Shown piece after piece: positions 1-10,365 of a DNA stretch of 64,000 nucleotides. Source of the DNA: Planococcus lenghuensis (GTDB lineage Bacteria; Bacillota; Bacilli; Bacillales_A; Planococcaceae); contig NZ_CP019640.1 in assembly GCF_001999905.1 (NCBI RefSeq), forward strand, positions 2,956,001 through 3,020,000, in the 5' to 3' direction. Under the pieces are notes generated by a model. That model did not search any database. It saw nothing but the letters and a program-made list of their open reading frames with translations, and was not told where the DNA came from. The position numbers and the translations under genes were made by a program. Within the stretch, counting starts at the first letter, position 1. Every line of letters begins with the position of its first letter.

Positions 1-984
1 CCACTTATGATCCGCCGCTTTTTCCAGCCGGTTCATCAACGCGGCGTCCTTTTTGTGTTCCGGTTGAATCGCCGCCAGAATCAGATCGGCAGACGTCTCA
101 TCGCATTTCCGCAGTCCGGAATACAGCACGTCGGCACTCAGCGGAAAATAATAGTCAGCAGCTTTCGAGAAATCCGCACTCAGGACCGCGACTTTCTTTC
201 CTTTACTGTGCAAGTGCTCGATCGCCCGATCCACGATATCGCCTTTTTGTTCGATCAAATAAACAGGAGCATCCGGTGCGTAATGCGTATATTTAACGCC
301 CGGTGAACGAGGTACTGTCCGTTTGCCTTCACAGGAAACACGCAGCTGTCCGATCACATCTTCAATCATATCCGCCGTGATGCTGCCGGGCCGCAGGATG
401 GCCGGCGGTTCCGCTGTCATGTCCAGCACGGTCGATTCGATGCCGAGCGCCGTCGCCCCGCCGTCGAGAATAAGATCGATTTTGCCGTTCAAGTCATGCT
501 CCACATGTCCTGCGCATGTCGGGCTCGGCTTGCCGCTTACGTTCGCACTCGGTGCAGCAAGCGGCCGGTCCGTCTGCTTCAGCAAGTTCAGCGCAATCGG
601 ATGATCCGGCATCCGGAGTCCGACAGTCGGCAGGCCGGCCGTTACATTGTCCGCAAACACGCCTTCTTTCGCTTCAAGTATGAGGGTGAGCGGTCCTGGC
701 CAGAATGCATCCATGCATCTGATGGCTTTTTCCGGCACATTCGCTGCATAACGCAGCGCCATTTCTTTTGAATCGACATGGACAATGAGCGGGTTATCAG
801 ATGGACGCCCCTTCGCCAGGTAAATTCTCTCGACGGCTTCTGCATTCGTTGCATCCGCTCCAAGGCCGTACACCGTTTCAGTCGGAAACGATACCGTTCC
901 TCCGCGCTGCAGGATCTCCGCCGCCTCTTCATAGTATTCCGGGTTGCCGGCATCATTGCCCACTTCCACGATTCTGGTTTTCAT
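1..984 (-). CDS. ywlC: L-threonylcarbamoyladenylate synthase (Sua5/YwlC), 3' end cut by window
   Basis: Makes threonylcarbamoyl-AMP from threonine, bicarbonate and ATP, the first step of the t6A modification of ANN-decoding tRNAs. The frame stays open from the ATG at 984 to base 1 (328 codons), so only the last residues are missing; Sua5 proteins are about 345 aa. The YrdC domain shows KGRPSDNPLIVH at residues 58-69 and later SANVSGKPSP and GIESTVLDM, all family signatures. A C-terminal Sua5 domain follows. AGGAGG lies a few bases before the ATG. Position next to prmC and prfA matches the B. subtilis ywlC neighbourhood. Confidence 0.93.
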   Translation of the reverse strand, partial: MKTRIVEVGNDAGNPEYYEEAAEILQRGGTVSFPTETVYGLGADATNAEAVERIYLAKGRPSDNPLIVHVDSKEMALRYAANVPEKAIRCMDAFWPGPLTLILEAKEGVFADNVTAGLPTVGLRMPDHPIALNLLKQTDRPLAAPSANVSGKPSPTCAGHVEHDLNGKIDLILDGGATALGIESTVLDMTAEPPAILRPGSITADMIEDVIGQLRVSCEGKRTVPRSPGVKYTHYAPDAPVYLIEQKGDIVDRAIEHLHSKGKKVAVLSADFSKAADYYFPLSADVLYSGLRKCDETSADLILAAIQPEHKKDAALMNRLEKAADHKW

Positions 985-1008
985 GCTGTATCCTCCTTGC
1001 TTCTGCAG

Positions 1009-1869
1009 TCACCGGATGATGCAGAACACCATCCGGTCCTTGCCATTGATATCTTGTTTTACCGAAGTTTCCGCTTTCGGAAATGCCTGTTCAAGCAGTT
1101 GTTTCACCGCTTGGCCCTGCATATAGCCGATTTCAAAACCGATGAGCGCCGGCCGGTTCATGAGTGCCGGCAGTTTTTCCGCCAGTTCCTCATATAGGGA
1201 AAGACCATGACGGTCGGCGAACAATGCGGTATGCGGCTCGTGATCTCTGACCGTATCAGCCAGCGTATCCGCTTCTTCCTGTCCGATATACGGCGGGTTC
1301 GACAGCACTACATCCCATTTGCTGCCGGCGAGCGGCCCGGTAAGATGACCGAGCCGGAACGCGACTTCCGCATCAAGCCGGTCGGCGTTTTTTTGTGCCG
1401 TCTCGAGTGCCGGCCGCGAAATATCCGTCGCTGTTACTTGCGCTTCCGGCAGTTCGCATTTCATCGTGATGCCGATAATGCCGCTCCCCGTTCCGATATC
1501 CGCAACGTTCAGCTGCCGATTACCAAACACTTCCGGAATGAGCCGGAGTGTTTCTTCAATTAATTCTTCGGTTTCCGGACGCGGAATGAGGACATCCGGA
1601 TTCACGAGGAATGTCCGGCCGTAAAATTCTTCCTGTCCGGTCAGGTGCTGCACCGGGATACCCGCTGCATGCTGATTGATTAATTCAAAATAACGCTTTT
1701 CGGTTTCATTGTCCAGCGGATCGCGCAAAGAAGCGAGCAATGCAGTCTGATTCAGACCTAATACATGCTGCAGCAGAATGCGCGCTGCGCCCTCTTCCCG
1801 GCCTTGCGCCTTTAAATAAGAAGAAGCCCCGTTCAGGGCCTCATAAATTCGTTTATCCTTGCTGTTCAT
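1009..1869 (-). CDS. prmC: Release factor glutamine methyltransferase PrmC
   Basis: Methylates the glutamine of the GGQ motif of release factors using S-adenosylmethionine. The 286-aa protein has an N-terminal helical domain, the SAM-binding DIGTGSG at residues 124-130 and the catalytic NPPY at 191-194 that holds the target glutamine. Its start overlaps the end of prfA, its substrate gene, by 17 nt, so the two are translationally coupled. Length and motif spacing are normal for the family. Confidence 0.96.
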   Translation of the reverse strand: MNSKDKRIYEALNGASSYLKAQGREEGAARILLQHVLGLNQTALLASLRDPLDNETEKRYFELINQHAAGIPVQHLTGQEEFYGRTFLVNPDVLIPRPETEELIEETLRLIPEVFGNRQLNVADIGTGSGIIGITMKCELPEAQVTATDISRPALETAQKNADRLDAEVAFRLGHLTGPLAGSKWDVVLSNPPYIGQEEADTLADTVRDHEPHTALFADRHGLSLYEELAEKLPALMNRPALIGFEIGYMQGQAVKQLLEQAFPKAETSVKQDINGKDRMVFCIIR

Positions 1870-2941
1870 TCAATGACTCCATTTTCGCCGATTGTTCTTC
1901 CACAATCAATGCGTCGATGATTTCATCCATCTTTCCCTGCAAGATCTGATCCAATTTCTGGATAGTCAACCCGATGCGGTGGTCTGTCACCCGGTTCTGC
2001 GGGAAGTTGTACGTCCGAATGCGTTCCGAGCGGTCGCCGGTTCCGACAGCTGACTTCCGTACAGCATCATATTCAGCTTGGGCTTCCTGCTGGAATTTAT
2101 CATAGACGCGGGCACGCAGCACTTTCATCGCGGATTCCTTATTTTTGATCTGCGATTTTTCGTCCTGGCATGTTACGACAGTACCCGTCGGCAAATGTGT
2201 CAGCCGGACTGCCGACATGGTCGTATTGACCGACTGGCCGCCGGCGCCGCTTGATGCATACGTGTCCACCCGGATGTCGTTATCATGAATCTCAACTTCC
2301 ACTTCTTCCGCTTCGGCCAGACAGGCGACTGTCGCCGTTGACGTATGGATACGTCCGCCTGATTCCGTTTCCGGCACCCGCTGCACGCGGTGTGCCCCGT
2401 TTTCGTATTTCATGCGGGAATAAGCGCCTTTCCCGGTAATCATGAAGACCACTTCCTTGAATCCGCCGAGACCGGTCGGAGAAGCGTCCATCACTTGAAC
2501 TTTCCAGCCGTTCGCTTCCGCATAGCGGCTGTACATCCGGTACAGATCCCCTGCAAATAATGCCGCTTCGTCTCCGCCCGCTGCCCCCCGCACTTCCATG
2601 ATGACGTTTTTGTCATCATTCGGATCTTTCGGCAGCAGCAGCATATGCAGTCGTTCTTCCAGCTGTTCGCGGCGGTCTTCGAGCTCGTTCAGCTCTTCTT
2701 TCACCATTTCGCGCATATCCGCGTCCATTTTATCATCCAGCATCGTTTTCGCGTCGCTCAGCTGAGCTGATACATCTTTATATTCCCGATAAGCATCCAC
2801 CGTAGCCTGCAGATCCGACTGCTCTTTCGAATACTCCCGCAATTTGGTTGTATCATTAATAATATCCGGATCGCTCAGCATTTCATTGAGCCGGTCATAC
2901 CGGTCTTCGAGCGTCTGCAGCCTGTCAAAAATTCCACTCAT
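1853..2941 (-). CDS. prfA: Peptide chain release factor 1
   Basis: Recognises UAA/UAG stop codons and triggers release of the finished peptide. The 362-aa protein has the GGQ motif at residues 234-236 (Q236 is the expected PrmC target) inside [11 protein letters not shown], a glycine-rich segment RGAAGGDEA near 119, and the codon-recognition region around residues 188-200. It is the first gene of a prfA-prmC-ywlC group on the minus strand, 19 nt downstream of the tdk stop. Confidence 0.97.
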   Translation of the reverse strand: MSGIFDRLQTLEDRYDRLNEMLSDPDIINDTTKLREYSKEQSDLQATVDAYREYKDVSAQLSDAKTMLDDKMDADMREMVKEELNELEDRREQLEERLHMLLLPKDPNDDKNVIMEVRGAAGGDEAALFAGDLYRMYSRYAEANGWKVQVMDASPTGLGGFKEVVFMITGKGAYSRMKYENGAHRVQRVPETESGGRIHTSTATVACLAEAEEVEVEIHDNDIRVDTYASSGAGGQSVNTTMSAVRLTHLPTGTVVTCQDEKSQIKNKESAMKVLRARVYDKFQQEAQAEYDAVRKSAVGTGDRSERIRTYNFPQNRVTDHRIGLTIQKLDQILQGKMDEIIDALIVEEQSAKMESLNEQQG

Positions 2942-2960
2942 CTTCCATTCACACCCCGTT

Positions 2961-3557
2961 CTAAAATTCCGTAACCGTTACACCTGCGGGCACCTCATGA
3001 TGATGCCGGCAGCGGGGCTCGTAGGCTTCGGATGCCCCGACAAGAATGATGGGATCATCCGCTCCGGCAGGCCGGCCGTCGATCAGCCGCTGCGTGCGGC
3101 TGGCAGGTGATCCGCATACCGTGCATACGGCCTGCAATTTCGTCACTTGCTCGGCAACCGACAATAAATCCGGCATCGGACCAAACGGTTTGCCGCGGAA
3201 ATCCTGATCCAAGCCGGCGACGATCACCCGAAAGCCATGATCGGCCAGCTTTTGTACATTTTCTGTAATCGCCTCATCAAAAAATTGGGCTTCATCTATT
3301 GCAATGACATCAAATTCATCTGTGATATACTTCCACATCTCATCAGAATGGCTGATCGGATGGGCAATCACCGTCGATCCATTATGGGAAACGACCGCTT
3401 CCTTGCTGTAGCGGTCATCGATTCGCGGTTTAAAAACGGCGATTTGCTGTTTGGCAAATTGCGCCCGGCGGATGCGGCGGATCAGCTCCTCTGATTTCCC
3501 TGAGAACATGCTGCCGCAGATCACTTCCACCCAGCCCGATTGTTTCATTACGTACAT
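2961..3557 (-). CDS. tdk: Thymidine kinase
   Basis: Phosphorylates thymidine to dTMP in nucleotide salvage. I place the start at the ATG at 3557 (198 aa) because AAAGGAG stands at the right distance upstream and the protein then begins MYVMKQSGW like B. subtilis Tdk; an upstream in-frame start at 3581 would add eight unsupported residues. The Walker A loop GSMFSGKS is at residues 15-22, the catalytic DEAQFF motif follows, and a zinc site is formed by CTVCG and the C-terminal CRHHH. Confidence 0.95.
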   Translation of the reverse strand: MYVMKQSGWVEVICGSMFSGKSEELIRRIRRAQFAKQQIAVFKPRIDDRYSKEAVVSHNGSTVIAHPISHSDEMWKYITDEFDVIAIDEAQFFDEAITENVQKLADHGFRVIVAGLDQDFRGKPFGPMPDLLSVAEQVTKLQAVCTVCGSPASRTQRLIDGRPAGADDPIILVGASEAYEPRCRHHHEVPAGVTVTEF

Positions 3558-3677
3558 TGTTTCTTGTGCTCCTTTCGCCATTCGGTCTATCTCTTATCAT
3601 ACCGAAAAATGACGCCGATTTCCGCACTTATTTTTAGAAACTGCCCGGACTCCTTGGGCGGCCTGCCAAAAGAAAAA

Positions 3678-3709
3678 TACCCGGCGTGCAGTGATCTGCA
3701 TGCCGGGTA
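3678..3709 (-). terminator. Intrinsic terminator after rpmE
   Basis: A 13-bp stem (TACCCGGCGTGCA against TGCATGCCGGGTA, one mismatch) with a six-base loop is followed on the minus strand by TTTTTCTTTT. It ends the rpmE transcript before tdk. Confidence 0.9.
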
Positions 3710-3722
3710 CCGGTCGTCCAAC

Positions 3723-3935
3723 TTATTCGTTGTCTGATTTGATGCCATATTTTTTGTTGAAACGGTCAACACGGCCATCCGCAGCTGCGAATTTCTGGCG
3801 GCCTGTGTAGAATGGGTGGCATTCGTTGCAAACCTCTACACGGATGTCTTCTTTAACGGAACCAGTATGGAACGTGTTTCCGCAAGAACATGTGACTGTT
3901 GCTTGTTTGTAATCTGGGTGAATTGCTGATTTCAT
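3723..3935 (-). CDS. rpmE: 50S ribosomal protein L31, zinc-binding form
   Basis: Small protein of the large ribosomal subunit. The 70-aa product starts [11 protein letters not shown] and keeps the zinc-ligand pattern of the C+ form: CSC at residues 16-18 and CNEC near 36-39. The ATG at 3935 has a GGAGGAG site just upstream; a longer in-frame extension to 4079 runs through the promoter and is not coding. In B. subtilis this zinc form is replaced by a zinc-free paralogue (YtiA) when zinc is short; no paralogue is in this window. Confidence 0.97.
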   Translation of the reverse strand: MKSAIHPDYKQATVTCSCGNTFHTGSVKEDIRVEVCNECHPFYTGRQKFAAADGRVDRFNKKYGIKSDNE

Positions 3936-3939
3936 AGTA

Positions 3940-4044
3940 TTAACTCCTCCTGCCCTGATCCATCCGGAACAGAGTTTAACGGTTGATGACCTTTGCCTTA
4001 CACGGCTCCTTAGGCCGTATATGCACGGGTTCCTTTGACTTACA
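3940..4044 (-). ncRNA. Possible L31 leader RNA (autoregulatory 5' UTR)
   Basis: About 110 nt separate the rpmE promoter from the start codon, long for a 70-codon gene. The segment can fold a small hairpin ACGGC-CTAAGGA-GCCGT and has further paired stretches. L31 leaders are a known class of ribosomal protein autoregulatory RNA in Firmicutes. I cannot confirm a match to that class by eye. Confidence 0.4.
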
Positions 4045-4050
4045 AAACCT

Positions 4051-4079
4051 AGTATAACAAGGATAGGATTCAGGTGCAA
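4051..4079 (-). promoter_or_regulatory. rpmE promoter
   Basis: On the minus strand TTGCAC and TATACT are separated by exactly 17 bases and lead into the rpmE leader. The -10 matches 5 of 6 SigA consensus bases; the -35 is weaker. Confidence 0.6.
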
Positions 4080-4230
4080 GATGTTTGCTCGGATTTAAAG
4101 AATGTATTTTGGCATGCAGGAATGCGGTGAAAATGGAAACTCATGGCTTCGGCGGAGAAAAAGACTATTGAAATCACAACAAGTTTTGTAAGTTTCGTTG
4201 TTTTTTTGTTAATAGCGATTAAAAGCGGCT

Positions 4231-4356
4231 GAACGCTCTTTAAGGCCGGCTGAACGCCTTTTAAAATCGGTTGAGTGCATTTAAAGATTGCTTGGACGCT
4301 CTTTAAGAACGGCTGAACGCTCTTTAAGACCATATGAGTGCTCTTTAAGATTTATC
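4231..4356. repeat. 21-bp tandem array, GCTCTTTAAG family (six units)
   Basis: Six units start at 4231, 4252, 4273, 4294, 4315 and 4336, each exactly 21 bp apart. The common core is GARYGC-TCTTTAAGA followed by a variable seven or so bases. The array fills the linker between the rho terminator and the rpmE promoter, so it is probably not transcribed. Because 21 is a multiple of three it leaves open frames in several phases; an 87-codon minus-strand frame reads as heptads resembling LKSVQPF. No start site supports coding. Confidence 0.85.
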
Positions 4357-4460
4357 AGAGAGGAAACTCGAACTATTATTCCATAAAATGGATTTCATGT
4401 TTCATCGTACATGCGTTTTAAGATTAAATGAATTCACTTCACTCTCATCCATAATAAAAA

Positions 4461-4488
4461 CCCGCCGATTCAGACGGGAATCGGCGGG
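4461..4488 (-). terminator. Intrinsic terminator after rho
   Basis: Perfect 11-bp stem CCCGCCGATTC / GAATCGGCGGG with a six-base loop, followed on the minus strand by a T run. Confidence 0.92.
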
Positions 4489-4505
4489 TTCATAAACTTA
4501 TTTAA

Positions 4506-5789
4506 TTAAAGTAACCCTTTGCTGCTTTTATGGGCCCGGATTTCCCCGGTCAGCTGGTCAAAGAACTCTTCATTGGTCTTCGTCTGTTTCAACTTGCGCA
4601 GGAAGCGTTCGCCGAAATCATGGGAATCAGAGAAAGTTTTGCGGATGAGCCATAGTTTTTCAAGCTGATCGGCATCCAGCAGCAATTCCTCTTTCCGGGT
4701 GCCGGAGCGGCGGACGTCAAGCGCCGGGAAGATGCGCCGTTCGGCAAGGCTCCGGTCCAGGTGCAGTTCCATGTTGCCGGTTCCTTTGAACTCTTCATAA
4801 ATGACTTCGTCCATCCGGGAGCCGGTTTCAACAAGGGCAGTCGCCAGGATAGTCAAGCTGCCGCCTTCTTCAATGTTCCGGGCAGCACCGAAAAAGCGCT
4901 TCGGTCTGTGGAATGCGGCCGGATCGATTCCGCCGGAGAGGGTACGGCCGCTTGGCGGGATGACCAGATTGTACGCACGGGCCAGGCGGGTGATGGAATC
5001 CATCAGAATGATGACATCCCGTTTATGTTCGACAAGGCGCATCGCGCGCTCGAGTACGAGTTCTGCAACTTTTACATGGTTATCCGGCACTTCATCGAAC
5101 GTCGAAGAGACAACGTCGGCATCGACGGACCGCTCAATGTCCGTTACTTCTTCCGGACGTTCATCGATCAGTAATACGATCAATTCCGCTTCCGGATAAT
5201 TGACTGTGATGGAATTGGCCACTTCTTTCAGCAACATGGTCTTTCCGGCTTTCGGCGGAGCGACGATGAGTCCGCGCTGACCGAAACCGACTGGCGCAAC
5301 CAGATCAATGATGCGGCTCGATAGACGGCCGGACGTGGATTCCAGTTTGATCTGGCGATCCGGATACAGCGGTGTAAGACCCGGGAAATGGACGCGTTCT
5401 TTTGCGACTTCCGGATCTTCCCCGTTAACCGCTTCCACTTGCAAGAGACCGAAATAGCGTTCATTTTCTTTTGGCGGCCGTACTTTCCCGGATACTTTAT
5501 CTCCGTTCCGTAGATCAAAGCGCCGGATTTGCGATGCGGAAATGTAGATGTCTTGTGAACTCGGGGAGTAATTGATCGGGCGCAGGAATCCAAAGCCTTC
5601 CGACTGGATGATTTCCAGTACGCCTTCCATGAAGAAAAAGCCTTCCTGTTCCGCACGGGTCTTCAGGATTGCGAAAATGAGTTCTTTCTTTGTAAGTTTG
5701 CTGTAATTAGTCAATTTGTATTCACGCGCCAGAGCATACAGCTCTTTCAACGTCATATTCTCCAATGAGGAGATGGTTATTGTTGCCAT
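4506..5789 (-). CDS. rho: Transcription termination factor Rho
   Basis: Hexameric RNA-dependent ATPase that ends transcription at non-intrinsic sites. From the ATG at 5789 the protein is 427 aa and begins [12 protein letters not shown], as in Bacillus; an upstream GTG at 5801 is in frame but less likely. It has the Rho N-terminal domain, an OB-fold RNA-binding region (GFGFLRP), Walker [11 protein letters not shown], Walker [15 protein letters not shown] and the Q/R loops. It lies just before rpmE, as in B. subtilis. Confidence 0.96.
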   Translation of the reverse strand: MATITISSLENMTLKELYALAREYKLTNYSKLTKKELIFAILKTRAEQEGFFFMEGVLEIIQSEGFGFLRPINYSPSSQDIYISASQIRRFDLRNGDKVSGKVRPPKENERYFGLLQVEAVNGEDPEVAKERVHFPGLTPLYPDRQIKLESTSGRLSSRIIDLVAPVGFGQRGLIVAPPKAGKTMLLKEVANSITVNYPEAELIVLLIDERPEEVTDIERSVDADVVSSTFDEVPDNHVKVAELVLERAMRLVEHKRDVIILMDSITRLARAYNLVIPPSGRTLSGGIDPAAFHRPKRFFGAARNIEEGGSLTILATALVETGSRMDEVIYEEFKGTGNMELHLDRSLAERRIFPALDVRRSGTRKEELLLDADQLEKLWLIRKTFSDSHDFGERFLRKLKQTKTNEEFFDQLTGEIRAHKSSKGLL

Positions 5790-5870
5790 GATGTACACCA
5801 CTCTTATTCATTTTTTGGAATTATCGGGATGGAAAACAGGATTGGGGTTGATAAATCAGTAATAGAAGGA

Positions 5871-5889
5871 GCCCGGCGGTCAGCCGGGC
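5871..5889 (-). terminator. Weak hairpin after glpX
   Basis: GCCCGGC / GCCGGGC stem 14 bases past the glpX stop; the following minus-strand tract CTCCTTCTATT is only partly T-rich, so termination may be incomplete and rho may be partly cotranscribed. Confidence 0.55.
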
Positions 5890-5902
5890 ACAGGTTTCAA
5901 GA

Positions 5903-6868
5903 TTAATCGTTCATCACAAGATTCGGTTTTTTCTGGAGGCTGTGCTGTCCTTCGACAAAACGGACAGTGCCGGATTTTGCACGCATGACGAGCGAATGGG
6001 TCATGCTGGATGCCCCTTGGACTCGAACGCCGCGGAGCAATTCACCATCCGTAACACCGGTCGCAGCGAAAATGGCATCTTCACCTTTCACAAGATCATC
6101 CATGTAGAGAACTTTATTGACGTCGAGTCCCATCTGTCTGCAGCGCTCTTCCTCTTCAGCATTCTGCGGCAGCAATTTTCCTTGAAGTTCTCCGCCGAGG
6201 CATTTGAGGCCCACTGCAGCGATGACACCTTCCGGAGCGCCGCCGGATCCAAACAGAATGTCTACACCTGTCTGTTCAAAAGCGGTATTGATGGCTCCCG
6301 CTACATCGCCGTCGCTGATCAGCTTGATGCGCGCGCCGGCTTCACGGATCTGTTCAATGATCTCCGCATGGCGTTCCCGGTTCAGAATCGTTGCCACCAC
6401 ATCTTCAATGTTTTTATTCTTCGCTTTTGCCACTGCCCGAAGGTTGTCGATCACCGGTGCGTTGATGTCGACTTTGCCGACCGCTTCCGGCCCGACAGCG
6501 ATTTTATCCATGTACATGTCAGGTGCGTTCAACAGGTTTCCGCGATCTGCAACGGCCAGTACGGCCAGCGCATTCCAGCCGCCGGATGCCACGATGTTCG
6601 TGCCTTCCAGCGGATCGACTGCCACATCCACTTCAGGTCCATGACCGGTTCCAAGCTCTTCGCCGATATAAAGCATCGGCGCTTCGTCCATTTCGCCTTC
6701 TCCGATTACAACCACACCCTGCATCGGAATCGTATCGAAAACTGTCCGCATGGCACTTGTCGCTGCATCGTCCGCTTCGTTTTTCAGGCCGCGTCCCATC
6801 CATCTGGCTGAAGCAATTGCTGCCGCTTCAGTCACGCGGACCAACTCCATCGATAAACTTCGCTCCAT
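5903..6868 (-). CDS. glpX: Fructose-1,6-bisphosphatase, class II (GlpX)
   Basis: Hydrolyses fructose 1,6-bisphosphate to fructose 6-phosphate in gluconeogenesis. The 321-aa protein begins [17 protein letters not shown] and carries the metal-binding [11 protein letters not shown] and DPLEGTN motifs of the GlpX/lithium-sensitive phosphatase fold. It shares the region with fbaA, tal and murA2, all minus strand, as in B. subtilis (ywjI). A promoter with an extended -10 (TGC-TACAAT, at 6901-6909 on the minus strand) lies upstream, suggesting its own transcription start. Confidence 0.95.
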   Translation of the reverse strand: MERSLSMELVRVTEAAAIASARWMGRGLKNEADDAATSAMRTVFDTIPMQGVVVIGEGEMDEAPMLYIGEELGTGHGPEVDVAVDPLEGTNIVASGGWNALAVLAVADRGNLLNAPDMYMDKIAVGPEAVGKVDINAPVIDNLRAVAKAKNKNIEDVVATILNRERHAEIIEQIREAGARIKLISDGDVAGAINTAFEQTGVDILFGSGGAPEGVIAAVGLKCLGGELQGKLLPQNAEEEERCRQMGLDVNKVLYMDDLVKGEDAIFAATGVTDGELLRGVRVQGASSMTHSLVMRAKSGTVRFVEGQHSLQKKPNLVMND

Positions 6869-6937
6869 TTTTCCAGCCCCCCGTTCACACTATCTATACT
6901 ATTGTAGCATATTCCCAGTGGCCGGGAAGCAGAATTT

Positions 6938-8230
6938 TCAGCCGTTTCTGCTGTTGAATTTCATGCCGGGCACCGGTTCCGCAGTCTCTTTCCGGATGTC
7001 GGCTCCAAGACCCTGAAGCTTATCGGTCAGGTTGGAATAACCGCGCTCCACATGGTAAATATCGCGAACTTCCGTTTCCCCTTCCGCAAGCAATCCGGCA
7101 ATGACGAGTGCTGCGCCTGCGCGCAGATCACTGGCTTTCACGTTTGCCGCGTTGAGCGGCGTCGGTCCGAACAGGACAGCCATCTGGCCTTCCACCCGTC
7201 CTTCCGCGTTCATCCGGCGCAATTCATCAATGTGCTTAAAGCGCGCGGAGTAGACGGTGTCCGTAACAATCGAGGCACCTTCCGCCTGGGTCATCAACAC
7301 GGAAAACGGCTGTTGCAGATCCGTCGGAAAACCTGGGTAGACAAGTGTCTTTACATCAACGGAACGAAGGGATTCGGCCCTTGGGATAAAGATCGACTCT
7401 TCGCCTTCTTCCACTTCGACACCCATCTCCCGTAATTTGGCGATCAGCGCTTCCAAATGAAACGGAATCACATTATCGATTTTGATGCCATCGCCAATGG
7501 CGGCTGCCATGATCATGAATGTGCCTGCTTCGATGCGGTCAGGAATGATCGTGTGACGGGTGCCGTGGAGTTCATCCACACCGTCGATCCGAATCACACT
7601 TGTGCCGGCTCCCTTGATTTTTGCGCCCATATTGGTCAAAAGCGTGGCAACGTCAATGATTTCCGGTTCTTTCGCCGCGTTTTCAATGACAGTCTGTCCT
7701 TTTGCCCGCACAGCTGCCAGCATGATATTAATGGTCGCACCGACACTTGCGACGTCCAGGTAAATCTTGGCGCCGCGAAGTTCGTCTGCCCGGAGATAGA
7801 TGGCTCCGTGTTCATTGGTGACCGTTGCACCGAGTGCTTCAAAGCCCTTGATGTGCTGGTCGATCGGCCGCGGTCCAAGGAAACAGCCGCCGGGCATACC
7901 GATGACTGCATGTTTGAACCGGCCGAGCATCGCCCCCATCATATAATAGGAAGCGCGCAGTTTTTTTACGTTGCCGTTCGGCAGCGGCATATCTGTCATT
8001 TGAGAAGGATCGATTTCCATTGTGCCGTCCTTGAACGTGACTTGTCCGCCGATTTCTTCCAGAATACTTTTCAGCGTCCACACATCCGAAATTTCCGGCA
8101 GTCCGTCAATCTGTACAGGTGAACTCGCCAAAATCGAGGCGGGAATCAATGCAACTGCACTGTTCTTCGCGCCATTCACTTTAATGGTTCCGGAGAGGCG
8201 TTTCCCGCCCCGGATTTTGTATACATCCAT
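6938..8230 (-). CDS. murAB: UDP-N-acetylglucosamine 1-carboxyvinyltransferase (MurA2/MurZ type)
   Basis: Adds enolpyruvate to UDP-GlcNAc, the first committed step of peptidoglycan synthesis. I start it at the ATG at 8230 (430 aa, [12 protein letters not shown]...) behind AAGGGGA. The active-site cysteine that fosfomycin attacks is present (C116 in [12 protein letters not shown]), so the enzyme should be fosfomycin-sensitive. KN at residues 22-23 and the late R-G-x-A segment are conserved. Location beside tal and fbaA indicates the second Bacillus paralogue (murAB/murZ), not murAA. Confidence 0.94.
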   Translation of the reverse strand: MDVYKIRGGKRLSGTIKVNGAKNSAVALIPASILASSPVQIDGLPEISDVWTLKSILEEIGGQVTFKDGTMEIDPSQMTDMPLPNGNVKKLRASYYMMGAMLGRFKHAVIGMPGGCFLGPRPIDQHIKGFEALGATVTNEHGAIYLRADELRGAKIYLDVASVGATINIMLAAVRAKGQTVIENAAKEPEIIDVATLLTNMGAKIKGAGTSVIRIDGVDELHGTRHTIIPDRIEAGTFMIMAAAIGDGIKIDNVIPFHLEALIAKLREMGVEVEEGEESIFIPRAESLRSVDVKTLVYPGFPTDLQQPFSVLMTQAEGASIVTDTVYSARFKHIDELRRMNAEGRVEGQMAVLFGPTPLNAANVKASDLRAGAALVIAGLLAEGETEVRDIYHVERGYSNLTDKLQGLGADIRKETAEPVPGMKFNSRNG

Positions 8231-8241
8231 TCTGATTCCCC

Positions 8242-8892
8242 TTACTCTGACTTCCGTTTTTCCCAATCGGCCAGGAATGCTTCGATTCCTTTGTCCGTCA
8301 GCGGGTGCTTGAACATCTGCTGCATGACTTTGATCGGCATTGTGCCGATATGGGCACCGTTCAGCGCCGCGTCTGTCACGTGCTGCGGATGGCGGATGGA
8401 AGCCGCGATGATTTCCGTGTCAATGTTATGCACAATAAAGATTTGAGCGATTTGATCAATCAGATCCATGCCGTTATGGCCGATATCATCCAGACGTCCG
8501 AGGAACGGCGAAACGAATGTCGCCCCTGCACGCGCAGCAAGCAATGCCTGGTTGACAGAGAAAATGAGTGTTACATTCGTTTTGATGCCTTCAGATGTAA
8601 GAACGGCACAGGCTTTCAGACCTTCCGGTGTCATCGGGAGTTTTACAACGATATTCGGTGCAATCGCCGCCAGTTCCCGGCCTTCTTTCAGCATGCCTTC
8701 CGCATCAAGCGAAATGACTTCTCCGCTGATCGGGCCGTCGACGAGGTCTGCAATTTCTTTCAGGCGGTCATGGAACGATACGTTTTTCTCTTTCGCCACG
8801 AGTGACGGGTTTGTTGTGACCCCTGAGAGGATCCCCCATGAATGCGCTTCTTTAATTTCATCAAAATTGGCTGTATCAATAAAAAATTTCAT
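8242..8892 (-). CDS. tal: Transaldolase / fructose-6-phosphate aldolase family
   Basis: Small (216 aa) TalC/FSA-type Schiff-base aldolase that moves a dihydroxyacetone unit between sugar phosphates. MKFFIDTAN at the start, VTTNPSL near 25-31 and the catalytic lysine K84 in IVVKLPMT are visible. B. subtilis YwjH/Tal in the same position acts in the pentose phosphate pathway. A GGAGGGG site precedes the ATG; the stop is 11 bases before the murA2 start. Confidence 0.93.
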   Translation of the reverse strand: MKFFIDTANFDEIKEAHSWGILSGVTTNPSLVAKEKNVSFHDRLKEIADLVDGPISGEVISLDAEGMLKEGRELAAIAPNIVVKLPMTPEGLKACAVLTSEGIKTNVTLIFSVNQALLAARAGATFVSPFLGRLDDIGHNGMDLIDQIAQIFIVHNIDTEIIAASIRHPQHVTDAALNGAHIGTMPIKVMQQMFKHPLTDKGIEAFLADWEKRKSE

Positions 8893-8920
8893 TTGTATAC
8901 CCCTCCTGTAATATTGTAAA

Positions 8921-8951
8921 AGAGAGAAGATACCTGCTGGCCCTTCTCTCT
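8921..8951 (-). terminator. Terminator after fbaA
   Basis: AGAGAGAAG pairs with CTTCTCTCT around a 13-base loop and the minus strand continues with a T run. It separates fbaA from tal. Confidence 0.8.
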
Positions 8952-8979
8952 TCTATTCCATTTATGTTAATGAATACAA

Positions 8980-9837
8980 TTATGCTTTTTGCGAGCTGCC
9001 GAAATCGCGCATTTTGCCTTTGACGGTTTCTTTGATCGCTTCGCGGGCAGGCCCGAGATATTTGCGCGGATCATAGACGTCCTGGTCTTTATTCAGCGCA
9101 TCACGGATTGCCTCCGTGGCTGCAATCTGGCTCTCTGTATTGACGTTGATCTTTGAAGTGCCAAGGGAAATTGCACGCTGTACATCCTTCACCGGAATGC
9201 CGGTTCCACCATGCAGAACAAGCGGTACGTCCGACTGCTTCGAAATGATTTCCATTTCTTCAAAACCGAGATTCGGTTCCCCTTTATATGGACCATGAAC
9301 AGAACCGAGTGCCGGTGCGAGACAGTCAATGCCTGTCTGTTCGACGAGCTGGCGGCATTCTTCCGGATCGGCATAAATAACGCCATCAGCGATCACATCA
9401 TCTTCCTGGCCGCCGACAACGCCCAGTTCCGCTTCAACTGAAACGCCGCGTGCATGCGCATACTCCACTACTTTTTTCGTGACTTCGATGTTTTCTTCGA
9501 CAGGATGATGCGATGCATCGATCATGACAGATGTAAATCCTGCATCGATCGCTTCCTTGCATTTCTCGAAGCTTGAACCATGATCAAGGTGAATCGCAAC
9601 AGGAACGGTGATCTTATAGTCTTCCATCAGACCTTTCACCATCTGAACGACCGTATAGAATCCGCCCATATAGCGGGCAGCGCCTTCTGACACGCCACAG
9701 ATCAGCGGAGAGTTTTCTTCCTGAGCAGCCTGCAGAATCCCTTGCGTGAATTCCAGGTTGTTCAGATTGAATTGGCCGACGGCATAACCTTCCTGTTTTC
9801 CTTTGATCATCATATCTTTCATTGACACTAACGGCAT
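8980..9837 (-). CDS. fbaA: Fructose-bisphosphate aldolase, class II
   Basis: Zinc-dependent aldolase of glycolysis and gluconeogenesis. The 285-aa protein has the zinc ligands in [18 protein letters not shown] and VLHGGTGIP, typical of the Bacillus FbaA subgroup. AGGAGG precedes the ATG at 9837. It has its own promoter and terminator, so it is probably a single-gene unit with strong expression. Confidence 0.96.
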   Translation of the reverse strand: MPLVSMKDMMIKGKQEGYAVGQFNLNNLEFTQGILQAAQEENSPLICGVSEGAARYMGGFYTVVQMVKGLMEDYKITVPVAIHLDHGSSFEKCKEAIDAGFTSVMIDASHHPVEENIEVTKKVVEYAHARGVSVEAELGVVGGQEDDVIADGVIYADPEECRQLVEQTGIDCLAPALGSVHGPYKGEPNLGFEEMEIISKQSDVPLVLHGGTGIPVKDVQRAISLGTSKINVNTESQIAATEAIRDALNKDQDVYDPRKYLGPAREAIKETVKGKMRDFGSSQKA

Positions 9838-9879
9838 TATTGTATCCTCCTAAAAAATCTATCGCATAATTCCTTTCCT

Positions 9880-9908
9880 ATCATACCAAAAAGCATGGCG
9901 GTTGACCA
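9880..9908 (-). promoter_or_regulatory. fbaA promoter
   Basis: On the minus strand TGGTCA and TATGAT are 17 bases apart, about 40 bases before the fbaA start and just past the spo0F stop. Confidence 0.55.
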
Positions 9909-9921
9909 CCAGCCAGCCACC

Positions 9922-10281
9922 TCAAGGATTCAGGAGCTGGATAACGGCATCCCGGACTTCGAATATATCGAACGGCTTTGTGAAATAGCGGACGGCCCCG
10001 AGCGATACAGATTCTTCGATCAGGTCGAGTTCACCGTATGCAGTCATCATCATAATGGGCAGGTCCGGCTTTTCAGCTTTCAGCCGTTTCAGGATTTCGA
10101 TTCCGTTCATCCCCGGTATCTTCATATCAAGCAGCACGGCATCCGGTGCTGTCTCATCTGTCTTGCGGAGCGCTTCGATGCCGTTCGACGCAAGCACTGT
10201 ATGATAACCTTCTTTTTTGAACACTTCAGCAAGCAGCAGCCGGATGCCCGGCTGATCATCAACAATCAAAATGGTTTTCAT
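9922..10281 (-). CDS. spo0F: Sporulation response regulator Spo0F
   Basis: Single-domain response regulator that passes phosphate from sporulation sensor kinases to Spo0B in the phosphorelay. From the ATG at 10281 the protein is 119 aa: acidic pair D8-D9, phosphoacceptor D52 in LLDMKIPG, T80 and K102 in YFTKPFD. It has no output domain, as expected for Spo0F. Its presence implies that the lineage has, or recently had, sporulation. Position between fbaA and ywjG-pyrG equals B. subtilis. Confidence 0.94.
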   Translation of the reverse strand: MKTILIVDDQPGIRLLLAEVFKKEGYHTVLASNGIEALRKTDETAPDAVLLDMKIPGMNGIEILKRLKAEKPDLPIMMMTAYGELDLIEESVSLGAVRYFTKPFDIFEVRDAVIQLLNP

Positions 10282-10317
10282 TTCCGGAGCCCCCTTTTGT
10301 TCCCATTGTACCTGTTT

Positions 10318-10345
10318 TTGATTCACTCCGCCTTTCTGGTATACT
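10318..10345 (+). promoter_or_regulatory. ywjG promoter
   Basis: TTGATT and TATACT separated by 16 bases, ending about 20 bases before the ywjG ATG at 10366, in the short region divergent from spo0F. Confidence 0.6.
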
Positions 10346-10365
10346 CTTGCGGTGAGGTGATCCCA

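Noticed and set aside
4070-4333. 87-codon minus-strand frame with LKSVQP-like heptads
   Set aside because: It is the translation of the 21-bp array, overlaps the rpmE promoter and has no ribosome site.
5942-6811. 289-codon frame antisense to glpX, and similar long antisense frames over pyrG, spo0F/ywjG, murA2 and icmF
   Set aside because: Shadow frames produced by codon bias opposite strongly recognised genes.
10282-10345. SigH promoter for spo0F, as in B. subtilis
   Set aside because: No convincing pair of SigH elements at proper spacing could be found by eye in the 84-bp divergent region.
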